Below, one piece after another: positions 26,193 through 38,238 of a stretch of 64,000 bases of DNA (positions are counted from its first letter, which is position 1; every line of letters starts with the position of its first letter). Location: NCBI GenBank assembly GCA_027459645.1, contig DAIDHQ010000014.1:22178-86177 (forward strand), written 5' to 3'. A model generated the notes under the pieces. It was not told the origin of the DNA. It ran no database searches and saw only the letters and a list, made by a program, of their open reading frames with translations. The translations under genes were made by a program, and so were the position numbers. Source of the stretch: Vulcanimicrobiota bacterium (lineage in GTDB: Bacteria; Vulcanimicrobiota; Vulcanimicrobiia; Vulcanimicrobiales; Vulcanimicrobiaceae).

Positions 26193-26591
26193 CTAGGACT
26201 CGCCTGCTGACTTTCTTCCCGTAACGAGACGACGTAAACCGGCGCTGACCCCGGTTATGGTCGCCCCGACGTTCACGATCGCCGGCGAGAGTGCTTCTTT
26301 GGTCAAATCAGCCGTCTTGGAAACGGACCCCGCGACGTCTTCCAACGATTTCACGACCCCGCCGAGACGCGCCAGCGTCTGATCGGCGGTGTCGGCGATA
26401 CCGCCGACGTGCGTCAGGGTCTCGTTGACCGGCTGGCTCAGGATCGACAGCTGCTTGTCGACTTCGTCCAGGGTTCGATTGAGGCGCCCGAAGGTGCGGG
26501 CCAGGGCGATCATCGCCCACAGGACGCCGATGCCGAAGAGCAGCACGCCAACGCCCACCCCGACGTTCAAAATCCAACTCGTGTCGCTCAC
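26193..26591 (-). CDS. DUF948 membrane protein, 132 aa
   Basis: One N-terminal membrane helix (VGVGVGVLLFGIGVLWAMIAL) is followed by a long helical tail with repeating amphipathic pattern, as in the DUF948 family of stress-related proteins. It is the first gene of a run with YtxH and rsbV-rsbW-sigB, beginning 19 bases after the cysteine desulfurase stop. No catalytic residues. Its partner and role remain unknown. Confidence 0.8.
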   Translation of the reverse strand: MSDTSWILNVGVGVGVLLFGIGVLWAMIALARTFGRLNRTLDEVDKQLSILSQPVNETLTHVGGIADTADQTLARLGGVVKSLEDVAGSVSKTADLTKEALSPAIVNVGATITGVSAGLRRLVTGRKSAGES

Positions 26592-26610
26592 GGTCCCTCC
26601 TTCGATGGGC

Positions 26611-27762
26611 TCAAGATACTAAGGTGCTTTCGTGCGAGCCTATTATTCGTATCACCGTTGCGGCCACCCGGTCGACCTCTTCTGCCGTCGTTCCCGCACC
26701 GAGCGAGAAACGAAGGATGCCGGTCTGCCACCGCGGCTCGACGCCGAGTGCCGAAATCACGTGACTTGGTTCGAGGACGCCCGAGGTACACGCGCTTCCC
26801 GACGAAACCGCAATGCCCTCGAGATCGAGCGCCATCAGCATCGATTCCGAGTCTCTACCCGCAAATGAGATGTTGCTGACGTTCGGCAGGCGTGGCGCGC
26901 CCGCGCCGTTGACTCGTGCGTCCTTGACCGCCTGGAGAATTCGAGCTTCCAGGCGATCGCGCAACGCTCCGACTCGCTGCGCCCGAGCCTCCCGGCCGGC
27001 CGCCGCTCGTTCAAAGGCGGCGGCGAGGCCGATGATGCCGGCCACGTTCTCGGTCCCCGAGCGGCGGCCGAATTCTTGTCCCCCGCCGTAGACGATCGGC
27101 TCGAGCGCGACGCCTGAGCGGACATAGAGCGCGCCGACGCCCTTGGGACCGTAGAATTTGTGCGCCGAGATGGAGAGCAGATCCACGCCGAGTTTCGCGG
27201 GAGCGACATCCAGCCAGGGCGCCGCCTGCACCGCATCGGTGTGGAAGAGGACGCCGCGTTCGCGGGCGGCGGCCGCCAGTTCCGATACGGGTTGGACGGT
27301 ACCGATTTCGTTGTTCGCCAGCATCACGGTTGCGAGAATCGTGTCGTCGCGGAGCGCCGCCCGAAAATCCGCAACCCCGACGAGCCCGCGCTCGTCCACC
27401 GGCAGAAGCGTTATCTTGAAGCCCTCGCCTTCGAGCGCTTGCAAGGCATGCAGCACCGCGTGGTGCTCGATCGCCGTCGAAATGACGTGCCGGCCCCTCG
27501 TCGCCGCGGCTCGCGCCACCCCGACGATCGCCATCGTATCGGCTTCCGAGCCGCTGCCCGTGAAGACGATCTCCTTACGGCCCACCCCCAGAGCCAACGC
27601 GACACGATCGCGAGCGGCGTCGAGCGCCGCGCGCGCTCCGCGGCCTTCGGCGTGAAGCGAACTGGGGTTATAGCCGCCCGTCATGTGCGGCAGCATCTCT
27701 GCCAAGACGGCTTCGTCGACGGGCGTGGTAGCAGCGTGATCGAGATAGATGCGATTTGCCAT
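26611..27762 (-). CDS. Cysteine desulfurase, IscS/NifS type, 383 aa
   Basis: A PLP enzyme that removes sulfur from cysteine for iron-sulfur clusters and tRNA thiolation. The opening YLDHAATTP, the PLP contact His101, the Schiff-base lysine Lys202 in SAHKFYGPKG, and the catalytic Cys325 in SSGSACTSGVLEPSH are all present. The loop before Cys325 is the short, group I type. No scaffold gene (iscU) is adjacent. The start ATG lies 125 bases from the rarA stop. Confidence 0.95.
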   Translation of the reverse strand: MANRIYLDHAATTPVDEAVLAEMLPHMTGGYNPSSLHAEGRGARAALDAARDRVALALGVGRKEIVFTGSGSEADTMAIVGVARAAATRGRHVISTAIEHHAVLHALQALEGEGFKITLLPVDERGLVGVADFRAALRDDTILATVMLANNEIGTVQPVSELAAAARERGVLFHTDAVQAAPWLDVAPAKLGVDLLSISAHKFYGPKGVGALYVRSGVALEPIVYGGGQEFGRRSGTENVAGIIGLAAAFERAAAGREARAQRVGALRDRLEARILQAVKDARVNGAGAPRLPNVSNISFAGRDSESMLMALDLEGIAVSSGSACTSGVLEPSHVISALGVEPRWQTGILRFSLGAGTTAEEVDRVAATVIRIIGSHESTLVS

Positions 27763-27848
27763 GAATTCTCAGTGTGCTCTCAGAGCGTCACCGTACGCTA
27801 TGCCTGTGCGAAGCTCCATTGCACACTCCGAGAAGTAGCAACGGGAAC

Positions 27849-27889
27849 GGCGGTCCAGAGTCCACAAACTTTGGGCCGCCAATTTTTTT
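27849..27889 (+). terminator. Terminator-like hairpin on the + strand, inside a - strand gene run
   Basis: GGCGGTCC pairs with GGGCCGCC across a 16-base loop, and seven T follow directly on the + strand, overlapping the rarA stop. On the minus strand the T-run would precede the stem, so it does not serve the flanking genes. It would terminate a + strand transcript from about 27770, for which no protein is visible. Confidence 0.5.
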
Positions 27890-29135
27890 AGCCATCGTTC
27901 TCGCCCGGATCGTAGTAGTTGCGATCGCGGAGATTTTCCGGCAGATTCTCTTGCTTGACCGCATAGTCGTCGTGCGCGTAGTGGTAGCCCTTGCCGTAGC
28001 CTAGCTGCTTCATCAAACCCGTCGGCGCGTTGCGAAGATGCAAGGGCACCGGATCGTTGCGCGTTTCTTGTACGTCGCGCATCGCGGCGGAATAGGCGCG
28101 GCCGACGCTGTTGCTCTTCTTTGCCTTCGCTAGATAGAGCGTGGCATGTGCGAGCGGATAAAAGCCTTCCGGCATGCCGATGAAATGCACCGCCTGCTGC
28201 GCGGCAATCGCCACTTGAATACCTTGCGGGTCGGCCAGACCGACGTCCTCGGAGGCCAGAATCACCAAGCGGCGCGCGATAAAGAGCGCATCTTCGCCGC
28301 CGTCGATCATTCGCGCGAGCCAATACACGGCGGCATCGGGATCGCTCGCGCGGATCGATTTGATGAACGCGCTGATGACGTCGTAGTGCTGCTCGCCGCC
28401 CTTGTCGTACGTCGATCCGCGTTTTTGCAGCGCTTCGAGTACTAACGCGCGGTCCACACGCTTGACGCCGTTTTGTTCGGGCGCCGTCTGCGCGGCGAAG
28501 TCGAGCGCGTTGAGCGCCGTGCGCGCATCGCCGTTGGCGTACCCGATCAACGTCTCGCGCGCATCGGGTTCAATCTCGATCCGCGCGTTGCCGAGCCCCC
28601 GCTTCGAATCGGCGAGCGCGCGATCGACGATGGCGGCGACCTCGTCGTCGGTGAGTTGCTGCAGCACGAAGACGCGCGCGCGGGAAAGCAGCGCCGAATT
28701 CACTTCGAACGACGGATTTTCGGTGGTCGCGCCGATCAGCGTGACGGTGCCGTCCTCGACGTACGGCAACACGGCATCTTGTTGCGCCTTGTTAAAGCGA
28801 TGGATCTCGTCGATGAAGAGCACGCTACGCTGTCCGACGCGACGGCGCGCTTGCGCTTCGGCGACGACGCGACGCAAATCCGCAACGCCGGCGCTCACCG
28901 CCGAGAGTTTTTCGAAATGCGCGCCGGTTGAATGAGCGACGATCTCCGCGAGCGTCGTCTTTCCCGTACCTGGCGGACCCCAAAGAATCATCGACGGCAC
29001 GCGATCGGTTTCGATGGCGCGTCGCAGCGCGCGCCCCACGCCGACGATCTGCTCTTGCCCGACGTATTCCTCGAGCGTTTGCGGCCTCATGCGCGCCGCA
29101 AGCGGCGCGTCGGGCTCGCCGAAGAGCGAGTTCAT
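27888..29135 (-). CDS. rarA: Replication-associated recombination protein A (MgsA/RarA), 415 aa
   Basis: A clamp-loader-like AAA+ ATPase that acts at stalled forks. Walker A GPPGTGKTTLAE and Walker B VLFIDEIHRFNK are clear, followed by a sensor 1 motif GATTENPSF and the RarA C-terminal region with GMPEGFYPLAHATLYLA. Length and domain order are normal. It sits 2 bases downstream of the LptA-like gene on the same strand. Confidence 0.97.
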   Translation of the reverse strand: MNSLFGEPDAPLAARMRPQTLEEYVGQEQIVGVGRALRRAIETDRVPSMILWGPPGTGKTTLAEIVAHSTGAHFEKLSAVSAGVADLRRVVAEAQARRRVGQRSVLFIDEIHRFNKAQQDAVLPYVEDGTVTLIGATTENPSFEVNSALLSRARVFVLQQLTDDEVAAIVDRALADSKRGLGNARIEIEPDARETLIGYANGDARTALNALDFAAQTAPEQNGVKRVDRALVLEALQKRGSTYDKGGEQHYDVISAFIKSIRASDPDAAVYWLARMIDGGEDALFIARRLVILASEDVGLADPQGIQVAIAAQQAVHFIGMPEGFYPLAHATLYLAKAKKSNSVGRAYSAAMRDVQETRNDPVPLHLRNAPTGLMKQLGYGKGYHYAHDDYAVKQENLPENLRDRNYYDPGENDG

Positions 29136-29137
29136 CG

Positions 29138-29809
29138 TTAGCGCAAGTCGCGCGGTTCCGGCGTCTTTTTCGAAAGCGGGTTTTTGATCACGATCGGTTT
29201 TGGCGTGGCGATGTGGGGATTCACGTTGCCCGGGAACTGCATCGTTACGTTGCCTTCGGCGTGCGCCTTGCCGCTGACCGTGTTATACACGACGTGCGCT
29301 GCATCCATCTTGCGATCGCCCTGCACGATGTGCACGTTGCCGTCGAGCGTCAACACATGCGTCGCGTCGTTCAAGACGCCTTTGTTGGCATCGACGGTCG
29401 TGTCGGCTTGCACGTAGTGCACGTGGCCGGTCGCGGTATATTCTTTGGCCAGACCGTCGATATGTACTTGGTCCGCGGTCAGCGTCGACGGTCCGCGGCC
29501 TTTGGCGGCAGCCGTGCTGGAAACGCCGGCGAAGTTGCCCTCGCTGTCGTGCATGACCACGTTGCCGTAGATCGTCGCGCTCTTCGTCTTATAGTTGCCG
29601 CTCGCGCGGTCGCCGCGAATGTCGCCGCCGTTGCGCGTCATGGTAATCTGGCTTGGCGTAGAGAAATCGCCGGTCTTCATATCGACGTCGACCTGCGACA
29701 TATGGACCGTCCACACGCCCACGTCGAACTGCGTTCCACCGCTGGGCGGCGCGGATTTCGCCGCTCCCAGCAGGGCGGCGACGGCTAAAAGAGCGAGTGT
29801 GCGTTTCAT
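29138..29809 (-). CDS. LptA/OstA-like periplasmic protein, 223 aa
   Basis: A signal peptide precedes a repetitive beta-jelly-roll sequence with alternating T-x-D/G-N strands, including YGNVVMHDSEGNFAG, ATGHVHYVQADTTVDANKG and LDGNVHIVQGDRKMDAAHVVY. This matches the OstA/LptA fold that forms the lipid-A transport bridge. It supports an outer membrane with LPS-like lipid. The gene overlaps tsaC by four bases. No C-terminal beta-barrel domain, so it is LptA-sized rather than LptD. Confidence 0.85.
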   Translation of the reverse strand: MKRTLALLAVAALLGAAKSAPPSGGTQFDVGVWTVHMSQVDVDMKTGDFSTPSQITMTRNGGDIRGDRASGNYKTKSATIYGNVVMHDSEGNFAGVSSTAAAKGRGPSTLTADQVHIDGLAKEYTATGHVHYVQADTTVDANKGVLNDATHVLTLDGNVHIVQGDRKMDAAHVVYNTVSGKAHAEGNVTMQFPGNVNPHIATPKPIVIKNPLSKKTPEPRDLR

Positions 29810-30468
29810 TGTCTCGAGCGAACCTTTACGGTATGACGCTCGACGGGGCCGAGAAGTTCCGCAATGCGCTCGTATCTCACCACGCCCTCACGTAAGAGGC
29901 GCGCCGTCGTGCCGCTCAAGTCCACAATCGACGCTTCGCCTTCGTATCGCGTGGGCCCGTTCTCTACCAGCAAATCGGCGTCCGGTAGCTCTGCGTGGTC
30001 GCTGCCGCCCCGGTACGGCGGCTTGCCGCTCTGGTTTGCGCTCGTGACGGCGAGCGGACCGCACCGTTCCAGGATGGCTTTCGCGAGCGGTTCGTCCGGT
30101 ACGCGAAAGCCGAGGGTCGGCATACCGGCCGTCACCTCGTCGCTGATGAACGCCGGCTTGCGCACGATGACGATGATCGGCGCGGGCAAGAGGCGTTTTG
30201 CCGCAAGCACGGCGAGCGGATTGTGCGGTGCGAATTCTAGAAACTCTTGCGTCGAAGCGACGTGCAGCGTCAGCGGCTTCTCATCGGGCCGCTTCTTCGC
30301 GGCATACACGGCATCGACCGACTGCAGCCGGTACGGATCGCACGCGAGTCCGTAACTCGTTTCGTTCGGAAAGATGATCGTGCCGCCGGCGAAAATGACG
30401 CGCGCGCACGCCTCCACCACATCGGTGACGGAAGCGGTACGCGCGTCGATAACTTCGCCGATGGCCAC
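29806..30468 (-). CDS. tsaC: L-threonylcarbamoyladenylate synthase, 220 aa
   Basis: First enzyme of t6A tRNA modification, making threonylcarbamoyl-AMP from threonine, bicarbonate and ATP. YrdC/Sua5 signatures are present: GTIIFPNETSYGLACD, the KKRPDEKPL motif, and RVPDEPLAKAIL with LAVTSANQSG. Length matches the TsaC class without the long Sua5 tail. It overlaps lptA and abuts mreB, placing it in a large housekeeping run. Confidence 0.95.
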   Translation of the reverse strand: MAIGEVIDARTASVTDVVEACARVIFAGGTIIFPNETSYGLACDPYRLQSVDAVYAAKKRPDEKPLTLHVASTQEFLEFAPHNPLAVLAAKRLLPAPIIVIVRKPAFISDEVTAGMPTLGFRVPDEPLAKAILERCGPLAVTSANQSGKPPYRGGSDHAELPDADLLVENGPTRYEGEASIVDLSGTTARLLREGVVRYERIAELLGPVERHTVKVRSRQ

Positions 30469-31461
<993 letters not shown>

Positions 31462-32817
31462 CTAAATTGCTGCAGAACCAATGCGCGGATACTCGCGCGT
31501 TTCAAACAACCCTGCCGGTTCGACCAGCGGGGTTACGCCGCTCGCGCGCTGCACTTGGCCGCCGAGGGCAGAAAGCATTTCTTCGAGCCGCTCGTAGCCG
31601 CGGTCGATGTATTCCAGGCCGATGATCTCGGTCGCGCCCGAAGCAGCCAAGCCGGCGACCACGAGGGCCGCTCCGGCGCGAATATCCGGCGCTTCGACCG
31701 GCGCGCCCGAAAGTTGCGAAACGCCCTTAACGACCGCCGCGTTGCTTTCCATCGACACGGTCACATTCGCGCCCATGCGCGCAAGCTCGTTAACGTACGA
31801 GAAGCGAGCGTTGAAGATCGATTCCTCGACGACGCTCGTGCCGGGAACGGTGCACAGATACGACACCATCTGCGGTTGCAGATCGGTCGGAAAGCCGGGA
31901 TGCGGCGCCGTCAGAATCTCCGTGCCGCCGGTCACCGTGCTGCCGTCGACGCGAATCCAATCGTCGCCGTAGGTGATATCCACGCCGCACTCTTGCAGCT
32001 TGAGCATGAACGCTTCGAGATGATCGGGACGGCAGCGTTCGATCGTCACGTCGCCGCGCGTCACCGCGCCGCACAGAAGCAGCGTGCCGGTGACGATGCG
32101 ATCGGGGATGATTTCATATTCGACGCCGTGCAGCTCTTCGACGCCTTCGATGACGATCGTATCGCCGCCGATGCCGCCGATCTTTGCACCCATCGCCTGC
32201 AAGAAATGCGCGAGATCGACGACTTCGGGTTCCATCGCAACGTTGCGCAGCGTCGTCGTACCTTCGGCGAGAACCGCGGCGAGCATGGCGTTTTTCGTTG
32301 CGCCGACGCTCGGCATCCGAAATTCAATTTCGGCGCCGTGCAAGCGCGAGTGTTTCGATTCGGCGATCAGGTAGCCGTGCGCGTTGCGCACGTCGCAGCC
32401 GAGCGCGATAAACGCCTGCTCGTGCATGTCCGTCGCGCGCGTACCGAGCACGCAACCGCCGGGAAGCGGGACTTCCGCGCGGCCGAAACGCCCGAGCAGG
32501 GGCCCGACGACGTCGAAGGACGCCGCAAGTTTACGGACGAGCGTGTAAGGCGCGCAGTACGACGCAACGTTGCTCGAATCGATCGTAACCGTGTTGTCGC
32601 CTTCGTAGCGAATGCGAGCGCCGAGCGCTTCGAGCAGCGACCACATGACGGACACGTCGGTGATACGCGGCACGCGATGCAGCGTGACGGTGCCTTTTGC
32701 GAGCAGCGCAGCGGCCATAATCGGAAGCGCGGCGTTCTTGGCGCCGTGCGTCGTTACCGATCCTTCCAGCCGCGCGCCGCCGTGAACCCGAAGGGTGGTC
32801 TCTAAGCGGTCGAGCAT
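31462..32817 (-). CDS. murA: UDP-N-acetylglucosamine 1-carboxyvinyltransferase MurA, 451 aa
   Basis: Catalyses the first committed step of peptidoglycan synthesis using phosphoenolpyruvate. The start HGGARLEGSVTTHGAKNAAL shows the substrate-binding Lys27-Asn28 region, and the loop PLPGGCVLGTRATDMH carries the catalytic Cys122, the fosfomycin target. I chose ATG 32817 because the longer frame to 32862 adds 15 residues with no family match. mreB follows closely. The organism should be fosfomycin-sensitive at the target level, inferred from the Cys. Confidence 0.97.
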   Translation of the reverse strand: MLDRLETTLRVHGGARLEGSVTTHGAKNAALPIMAAALLAKGTVTLHRVPRITDVSVMWSLLEALGARIRYEGDNTVTIDSSNVASYCAPYTLVRKLAASFDVVGPLLGRFGRAEVPLPGGCVLGTRATDMHEQAFIALGCDVRNAHGYLIAESKHSRLHGAEIEFRMPSVGATKNAMLAAVLAEGTTTLRNVAMEPEVVDLAHFLQAMGAKIGGIGGDTIVIEGVEELHGVEYEIIPDRIVTGTLLLCGAVTRGDVTIERCRPDHLEAFMLKLQECGVDITYGDDWIRVDGSTVTGGTEILTAPHPGFPTDLQPQMVSYLCTVPGTSVVEESIFNARFSYVNELARMGANVTVSMESNAAVVKGVSQLSGAPVEAPDIRAGAALVVAGLAASGATEIIGLEYIDRGYERLEEMLSALGGQVQRASGVTPLVEPAGLFETREYPRIGSAAI

Positions 32818-32909
32818 TGGTCCCAAAAGTTCGTGGGGCGCATGATTGCGCCCCGCTTGCAACTATCGGCTGTTCGGGCCCTACGACGCAACGCCTATTC
32901 CGGCATACT

Positions 32910-32924
32910 TGACATGCAGTGTCA
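32910..32924. promoter_or_regulatory. Inverted-repeat operator upstream of the WYL regulator
   Basis: TGACA-TGCAG-TGTCA is a 5+5+5 inverted repeat overlapping a TTGACA -35-like box (32909-32914). It lies 20 bases before the regulator start and in the divergent region with murA. This is the size and position of a self-repression site for YafY/DeoR-type regulators. Confidence 0.65.
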
Positions 32925-32943
32925 TATTTGCGAGCGTGGGTCT

Positions 32944-33912
32944 ATGAAGTCCGAACGGCTGGTCGCCCTGCTGCTCTTGCTCCAAGGCGCAACCCGGCGC
33001 ACGGCGCGCGAATTGGCTTCGTCGCTGGAAGTTTCCGAGCGCACGATTTACCGCGACGTCGAAGCCCTAAGCGCCGCGGGCATCCCCGTCTATGCCGAGC
33101 GAGGCGCCGACGGGGGCATCGCGCTTTCCGAAGGCTACCGCCGCGCCCTGATGCACTTCAGCGAAGACGAGGTGCGCGCGCTTTTTGTCACGGGTTCCGC
33201 GATCCTGAGCGATCTTGGCATGGCCTCGAGCGCGCAGCGCGCCTTCGACAAATTACGCGGCGGATTGCCCGCGTTGCAGCAGCGCGCGATCGAACGCGCG
33301 CGCGAACGGATCTTCGTGGATCAGCGGCGGTGGAATCAACGCGAGGTGCCGGTCGAAATACTCGCCCTCTTGCGGCGCGCCGTCTGGGACGAACGCCGAG
33401 TGGAGATCGGCTATCGCGACCGGCAGCGCGCGCGCAGCATCCGGCGCATCGAGCCGCTCGGGCTCGTTTCAAAGGCGGGCGTTTGGTACGTCATCGCTCA
33501 AACCGAATCTGGAACGCGCAGCTTCCGCGTGGACCGCATCGAGTCGGCGGAAGAAACGTCCGAGCACTTCGAGCGGCCGGCAGACTTCGAACTGGAACGC
33601 TACTGGCGCGATACGTCGTCGAGATTCATGCAGCCCGACGAAGAAGCGCTCGAAGTCGAAGTGCTGGTGCCGCAAGACGGCACGGCGACGCTCGAAGGAA
33701 TGTTTCCGTGGCAGCCGCTCGACGAAAACGACCCGATGCGCGTGCGCGTTACGTTTCCGGCGCGGCGCGCGGCGTTGCATTGGATTGTAGCGTGGGGAAC
33801 GTCGGTAACGGTGGTCTCGCCGCGCGAATTGATCGCAGAGGTGATGGCGCACGCCGAAGCGGTCGCGCGCCATCATGCGCAGGCGTTAGGCCTGGCTTCC
33901 CACCAAACGTAG
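32944..33912 (+). CDS. Transcriptional regulator, HTH_11 plus WYL domain (YafY family), 322 aa
   Basis: Residues 1-60 form a DeoR-like winged helix (RRTARELASSLEVSERTIYRDVEAL). A WYL ligand-binding domain follows at about 140-240 with the YRD and KAGVWYVIA motifs, and a C-terminal WCX-like extension. WYL regulators bind nucleic-acid or nucleotide ligands and often control DNA-repair or defence genes. The start ATG 32944 is supported by alignment to the family start; longer frames run into the operator. It converges on atpC with a 27-base overlap and is divergent from murA, so it interrupts an otherwise conserved atpC-murA order. Confidence 0.9.
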   Translation: MKSERLVALLLLLQGATRRTARELASSLEVSERTIYRDVEALSAAGIPVYAERGADGGIALSEGYRRALMHFSEDEVRALFVTGSAILSDLGMASSAQRAFDKLRGGLPALQQRAIERARERIFVDQRRWNQREVPVEILALLRRAVWDERRVEIGYRDRQRARSIRRIEPLGLVSKAGVWYVIAQTESGTRSFRVDRIESAEETSEHFERPADFELERYWRDTSSRFMQPDEEALEVEVLVPQDGTATLEGMFPWQPLDENDPMRVRVTFPARRAALHWIVAWGTSVTVVSPRELIAEVMAHAEAVARHHAQALGLASHQT

Positions 33913-34262
33913 TTTCGCTTGTGCGAACGCGATCGCCGTCGGATCGGTCGCTTTTGCAAGCTCGTCGCGCGTTGCCGCGACGTCGATATCGTCGAAGTGG
34001 AGCGCTTCGTCGACGAGCACCGTGACGCGGTCGGGCAGCGCCTGCATGAAGCCTTCGCTCGTCGCGAGTTCCAAACGTTCGCTCTTCCCGTCGCTCTGCA
34101 CGTTCGCGCGGAGCACGCCTGGTTTGAGCGCGGCTAAAAACGGCGCGTGCCGGGGCAGAATGCCTTCCTCGCCTTCCGTCGTTACCGCGATCACCAGCTC
34201 CGCATCGCCTTCGAAGACCACCTTCGTCGGCGTGATGAGCTTGAACGGAATCGTCGACGCCA

Positions 34263-34263
<1 letters not shown>
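33886..34263 (-). CDS. atpC: ATP synthase epsilon subunit, 125 aa
   Basis: Last gene of the F1Fo operon, forming the central stalk with gamma and able to inhibit ATP hydrolysis. The N-terminal beta barrel (FKLITPTKVVFEGDAELVIAVTTEGEEGILPRHAPFLAALKPG) and the C-terminal helices are visible. The C-terminal helix pair is slightly short. It overlaps atpD by one base and the WYL regulator end by 27 bases on the other strand. Confidence 0.97.
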
Positions 34264-35750
<1,487 letters not shown>

Positions 35751-35762
35751 CTAGCTTTATAT

Positions 35763-36644
35763 TTAGCCGTTGACGAGCGCTTCCGCGCCGCCGACGATTT
35801 CGAGCAGTTCTTTGGTGATCGCCGCTTGGCGAGCGTTGTTCATCTGAATGGTGAGTTCGTCGATCAGCTTGCCCGCGTTGTCGGTCGCGTTGTTCATCGC
35901 GAGCAATTGCGCGGCGAAGAACGCGGCGTCGGTTTCGAGCATCGCCGAGAAGATCGTAAATTCGAGGTACTTCGGCAGCAGGCGCGAGAGCACGAACTCG
36001 GGCGACGGCGCGAATTCGACCGCGCCCCTGCGACTCGCGTCCGCTTCGGTGTGCCCGGCCGAGCCATTCGGAAGCACGTCCGCGACGATCGGCACGAGCG
36101 CGCGCGTTTCCGGCTTCTGCGAGAGCATCGAGATGAGTTTCGACGAGATCAACGTGATGCCGGAGATGCGGCCATTTACGAAATCGTCGGTGACGCGCTT
36201 GGCGACTTCGCGCGCGACGTCGATCTTCGAAGGCGCGTTGAGCACCCAGGTCGGACGATCTCCGTGACCGGCGCGGCGCACGGCGTTACGGGCTTTGATG
36301 CCGACCGTGTACCACGCGACGTTCTTGCCGGCCGCAAAATGCTCGCCCGCACGAATCACGTTGGAGTTGAATGCGCCCGCGAGGCCTTTGTCGGCGGTCA
36401 TCAGGATGACGCCGAGCGGCGCGTTGGCGTTGCCCGGCTTCATGAACGGATGATCGACCGTCGTGACGGCAGCCATCAGATCGCGCAGCATCTCCGAAAG
36501 CGTGTCCGCGTAAGGGCGCGCTTGCTTCTGCGCCGCTTCCGCACGCCGGATCTTCGCCGCGGCGACTTGCTTCATCGCCTTGGTGATCTGCTGCGTATTC
36601 TTCAGCGAGCGTATCCGCTCGCGAAGATCTTTTACGCTAGGCAT
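35763..36644 (-). CDS. atpG: ATP synthase gamma subunit, 293 aa
   Basis: Rotor shaft of F1. The N-terminal LRERIRSLKNTQQITKAMK is diagnostic and the C-terminal helix ends in the usual NNARQAAITKELLEIVGGAEAL. There is no cyanobacterial redox insertion. It lies between atpA and atpD in the normal order. Confidence 0.97.
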   Translation of the reverse strand: MPSVKDLRERIRSLKNTQQITKAMKQVAAAKIRRAEAAQKQARPYADTLSEMLRDLMAAVTTVDHPFMKPGNANAPLGVILMTADKGLAGAFNSNVIRAGEHFAAGKNVAWYTVGIKARNAVRRAGHGDRPTWVLNAPSKIDVAREVAKRVTDDFVNGRISGITLISSKLISMLSQKPETRALVPIVADVLPNGSAGHTEADASRRGAVEFAPSPEFVLSRLLPKYLEFTIFSAMLETDAAFFAAQLLAMNNATDNAGKLIDELTIQMNNARQAAITKELLEIVGGAEALVNG

Positions 36645-36668
36645 GGATCGTCTCTCGCGAAACTTGCA

Positions 36669-38168
36669 TTAGAAGCTCTTGTTGAACTCCGTCAGGGCGG
36701 CGTTCAGCTTTTGCTTCGTGTCGTCCGAGATCTGGCCGCTCGTGCGGATCGCCTCGCTGACGTCGCCGTGCTTGTGATGCAGGAAGTCGATGAAGGCTTT
36801 CAGCCAGTCTTGCAGGCGCGGCGTCGGGATGTCGTTGACGAAACCATTGGTCGCGCCGTACATGATCGCGACCTGGTCTTCCATCGACATCGGTTGATAC
36901 TGCGGCTGCTTCAAGAGTTCGGTGAGCTTCTCGCCGCGCAGCAGTTGCATCTGCGTCGATTTGTCGAGATCGCTCGCAAGCTTTGCGAACGCCGCGAGAT
37001 CGCGGTATTGCGCGAGCTCCAGTTTCAGCGGACCGGCGACGCCCTTCATCGCCTTCGTCTGCGCCGAACCGCCGACGCGCGAAACCGAAAGCCCGACGTT
37101 GACGGCGGGGCGGATGCCTTGGAAGAAAAGTTCCGGCGTCAGGTAAATCTGGCCGTCCGTGATCGAGATCACGTTGGTCGGAATATACGCCGAGAAGTCT
37201 CCCGCTTGCGTCTCGATGATCGGTAGCGCGGTCATCGAACCCGCTCCCAATTCGTCGGAGAGTTTCGCAGCGCGTTCCAGCAAACGCGAATGCAGGAAGA
37301 AGACGTCGCCGGGGTAGGCTTCGCGGCCCGGCGGGCGGCGAAGCAGCAACGCCATCTCGCGATACGACTGCGCGTGCTTGGTGAGATCGTCGTAAATGAT
37401 CAGCACGTCTTTGCCGGCGTACATCAGCTCTTCGCCCATGGCGCAGCCTGCGAACGGTGCGATCCAGCGCAGCGCGGCCGCTTCCGACGGGCCGACGGTA
37501 ACGATGGTCGTGTACTCCATCGCACCCTTCTGCTCGAGAATCTGCGCGAGCGCAGCGACGGTCGCGTTCTTCTGCCCGATCGCGACGTAGATGCAGAAGA
37601 CGTTCTGGCCCTTTTGATTGATGATCGTGTCGACGGCGATCGCGGTCTTACCGGTCGAACGGTCGCCGATGATCAGCTCGCGCTGGCCCTTGCCGATCGG
37701 AATCAGCGCGTCGATCGCGCGGATACCGGTCTGCAGCGGCTGCTTGACCGATTGTCGCTGGACGACGGTCGGCGCGACGTTTTCGATCGTGCGGTACTTC
37801 GACGTGTTGATCGGGCCTTTGCCGTCGACGGGTTGGCCGAGCGGATTGACGACGCGTCCGAGCAGCGCTTCACCGACGGGAACCGACGCGATGCGGCCCG
37901 TGCGGCGAACCTTGTCGCCTTCCTTGATATCTGAATCGTCGCCCATGATAACGACGCCGACGTTGTCCTCTTCGAGATTGAGCGCAACGCCTTGCAGGCC
38001 GTTCGCGAACTCGACGAGTTCCGAGGAGCGCACTCCGCGCAGCCCGTAGATGCGCGCGAGGTTCGCGCCGACTTCAAGGACGGTTCCAACTTCGTCTTCT
38101 TGGACGCCCGCATTAAAGCTCGCGATCTGCTGCTTGAGAATTCCGGCAATTTCGTCAGCGTTTATCAT
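36669..38168 (-). CDS. atpA: ATP synthase alpha subunit, 499 aa
   Basis: Nucleotide-binding, largely non-catalytic subunit. P-loop [14 protein letters not shown] and the [15 protein letters not shown] motif are present. The N-terminal [21 protein letters not shown] is typical. Length is normal. It follows atpH after 70 bases, the largest gap in the operon, with no hairpin I can see. Confidence 0.98.
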   Translation of the reverse strand: MINADEIAGILKQQIASFNAGVQEDEVGTVLEVGANLARIYGLRGVRSSELVEFANGLQGVALNLEEDNVGVVIMGDDSDIKEGDKVRRTGRIASVPVGEALLGRVVNPLGQPVDGKGPINTSKYRTIENVAPTVVQRQSVKQPLQTGIRAIDALIPIGKGQRELIIGDRSTGKTAIAVDTIINQKGQNVFCIYVAIGQKNATVAALAQILEQKGAMEYTTIVTVGPSEAAALRWIAPFAGCAMGEELMYAGKDVLIIYDDLTKHAQSYREMALLLRRPPGREAYPGDVFFLHSRLLERAAKLSDELGAGSMTALPIIETQAGDFSAYIPTNVISITDGQIYLTPELFFQGIRPAVNVGLSVSRVGGSAQTKAMKGVAGPLKLELAQYRDLAAFAKLASDLDKSTQMQLLRGEKLTELLKQPQYQPMSMEDQVAIMYGATNGFVNDIPTPRLQDWLKAFIDFLHHKHGDVSEAIRTSGQISDDTKQKLNAALTEFNKSF

Positions 38169-38238
38169 ATTCTAAAGGCGCTCCGATCTGCGCATAAACA
38201 TGTTGGTGAGCAATTGATTCCCCTGGGGCGCCGACACG

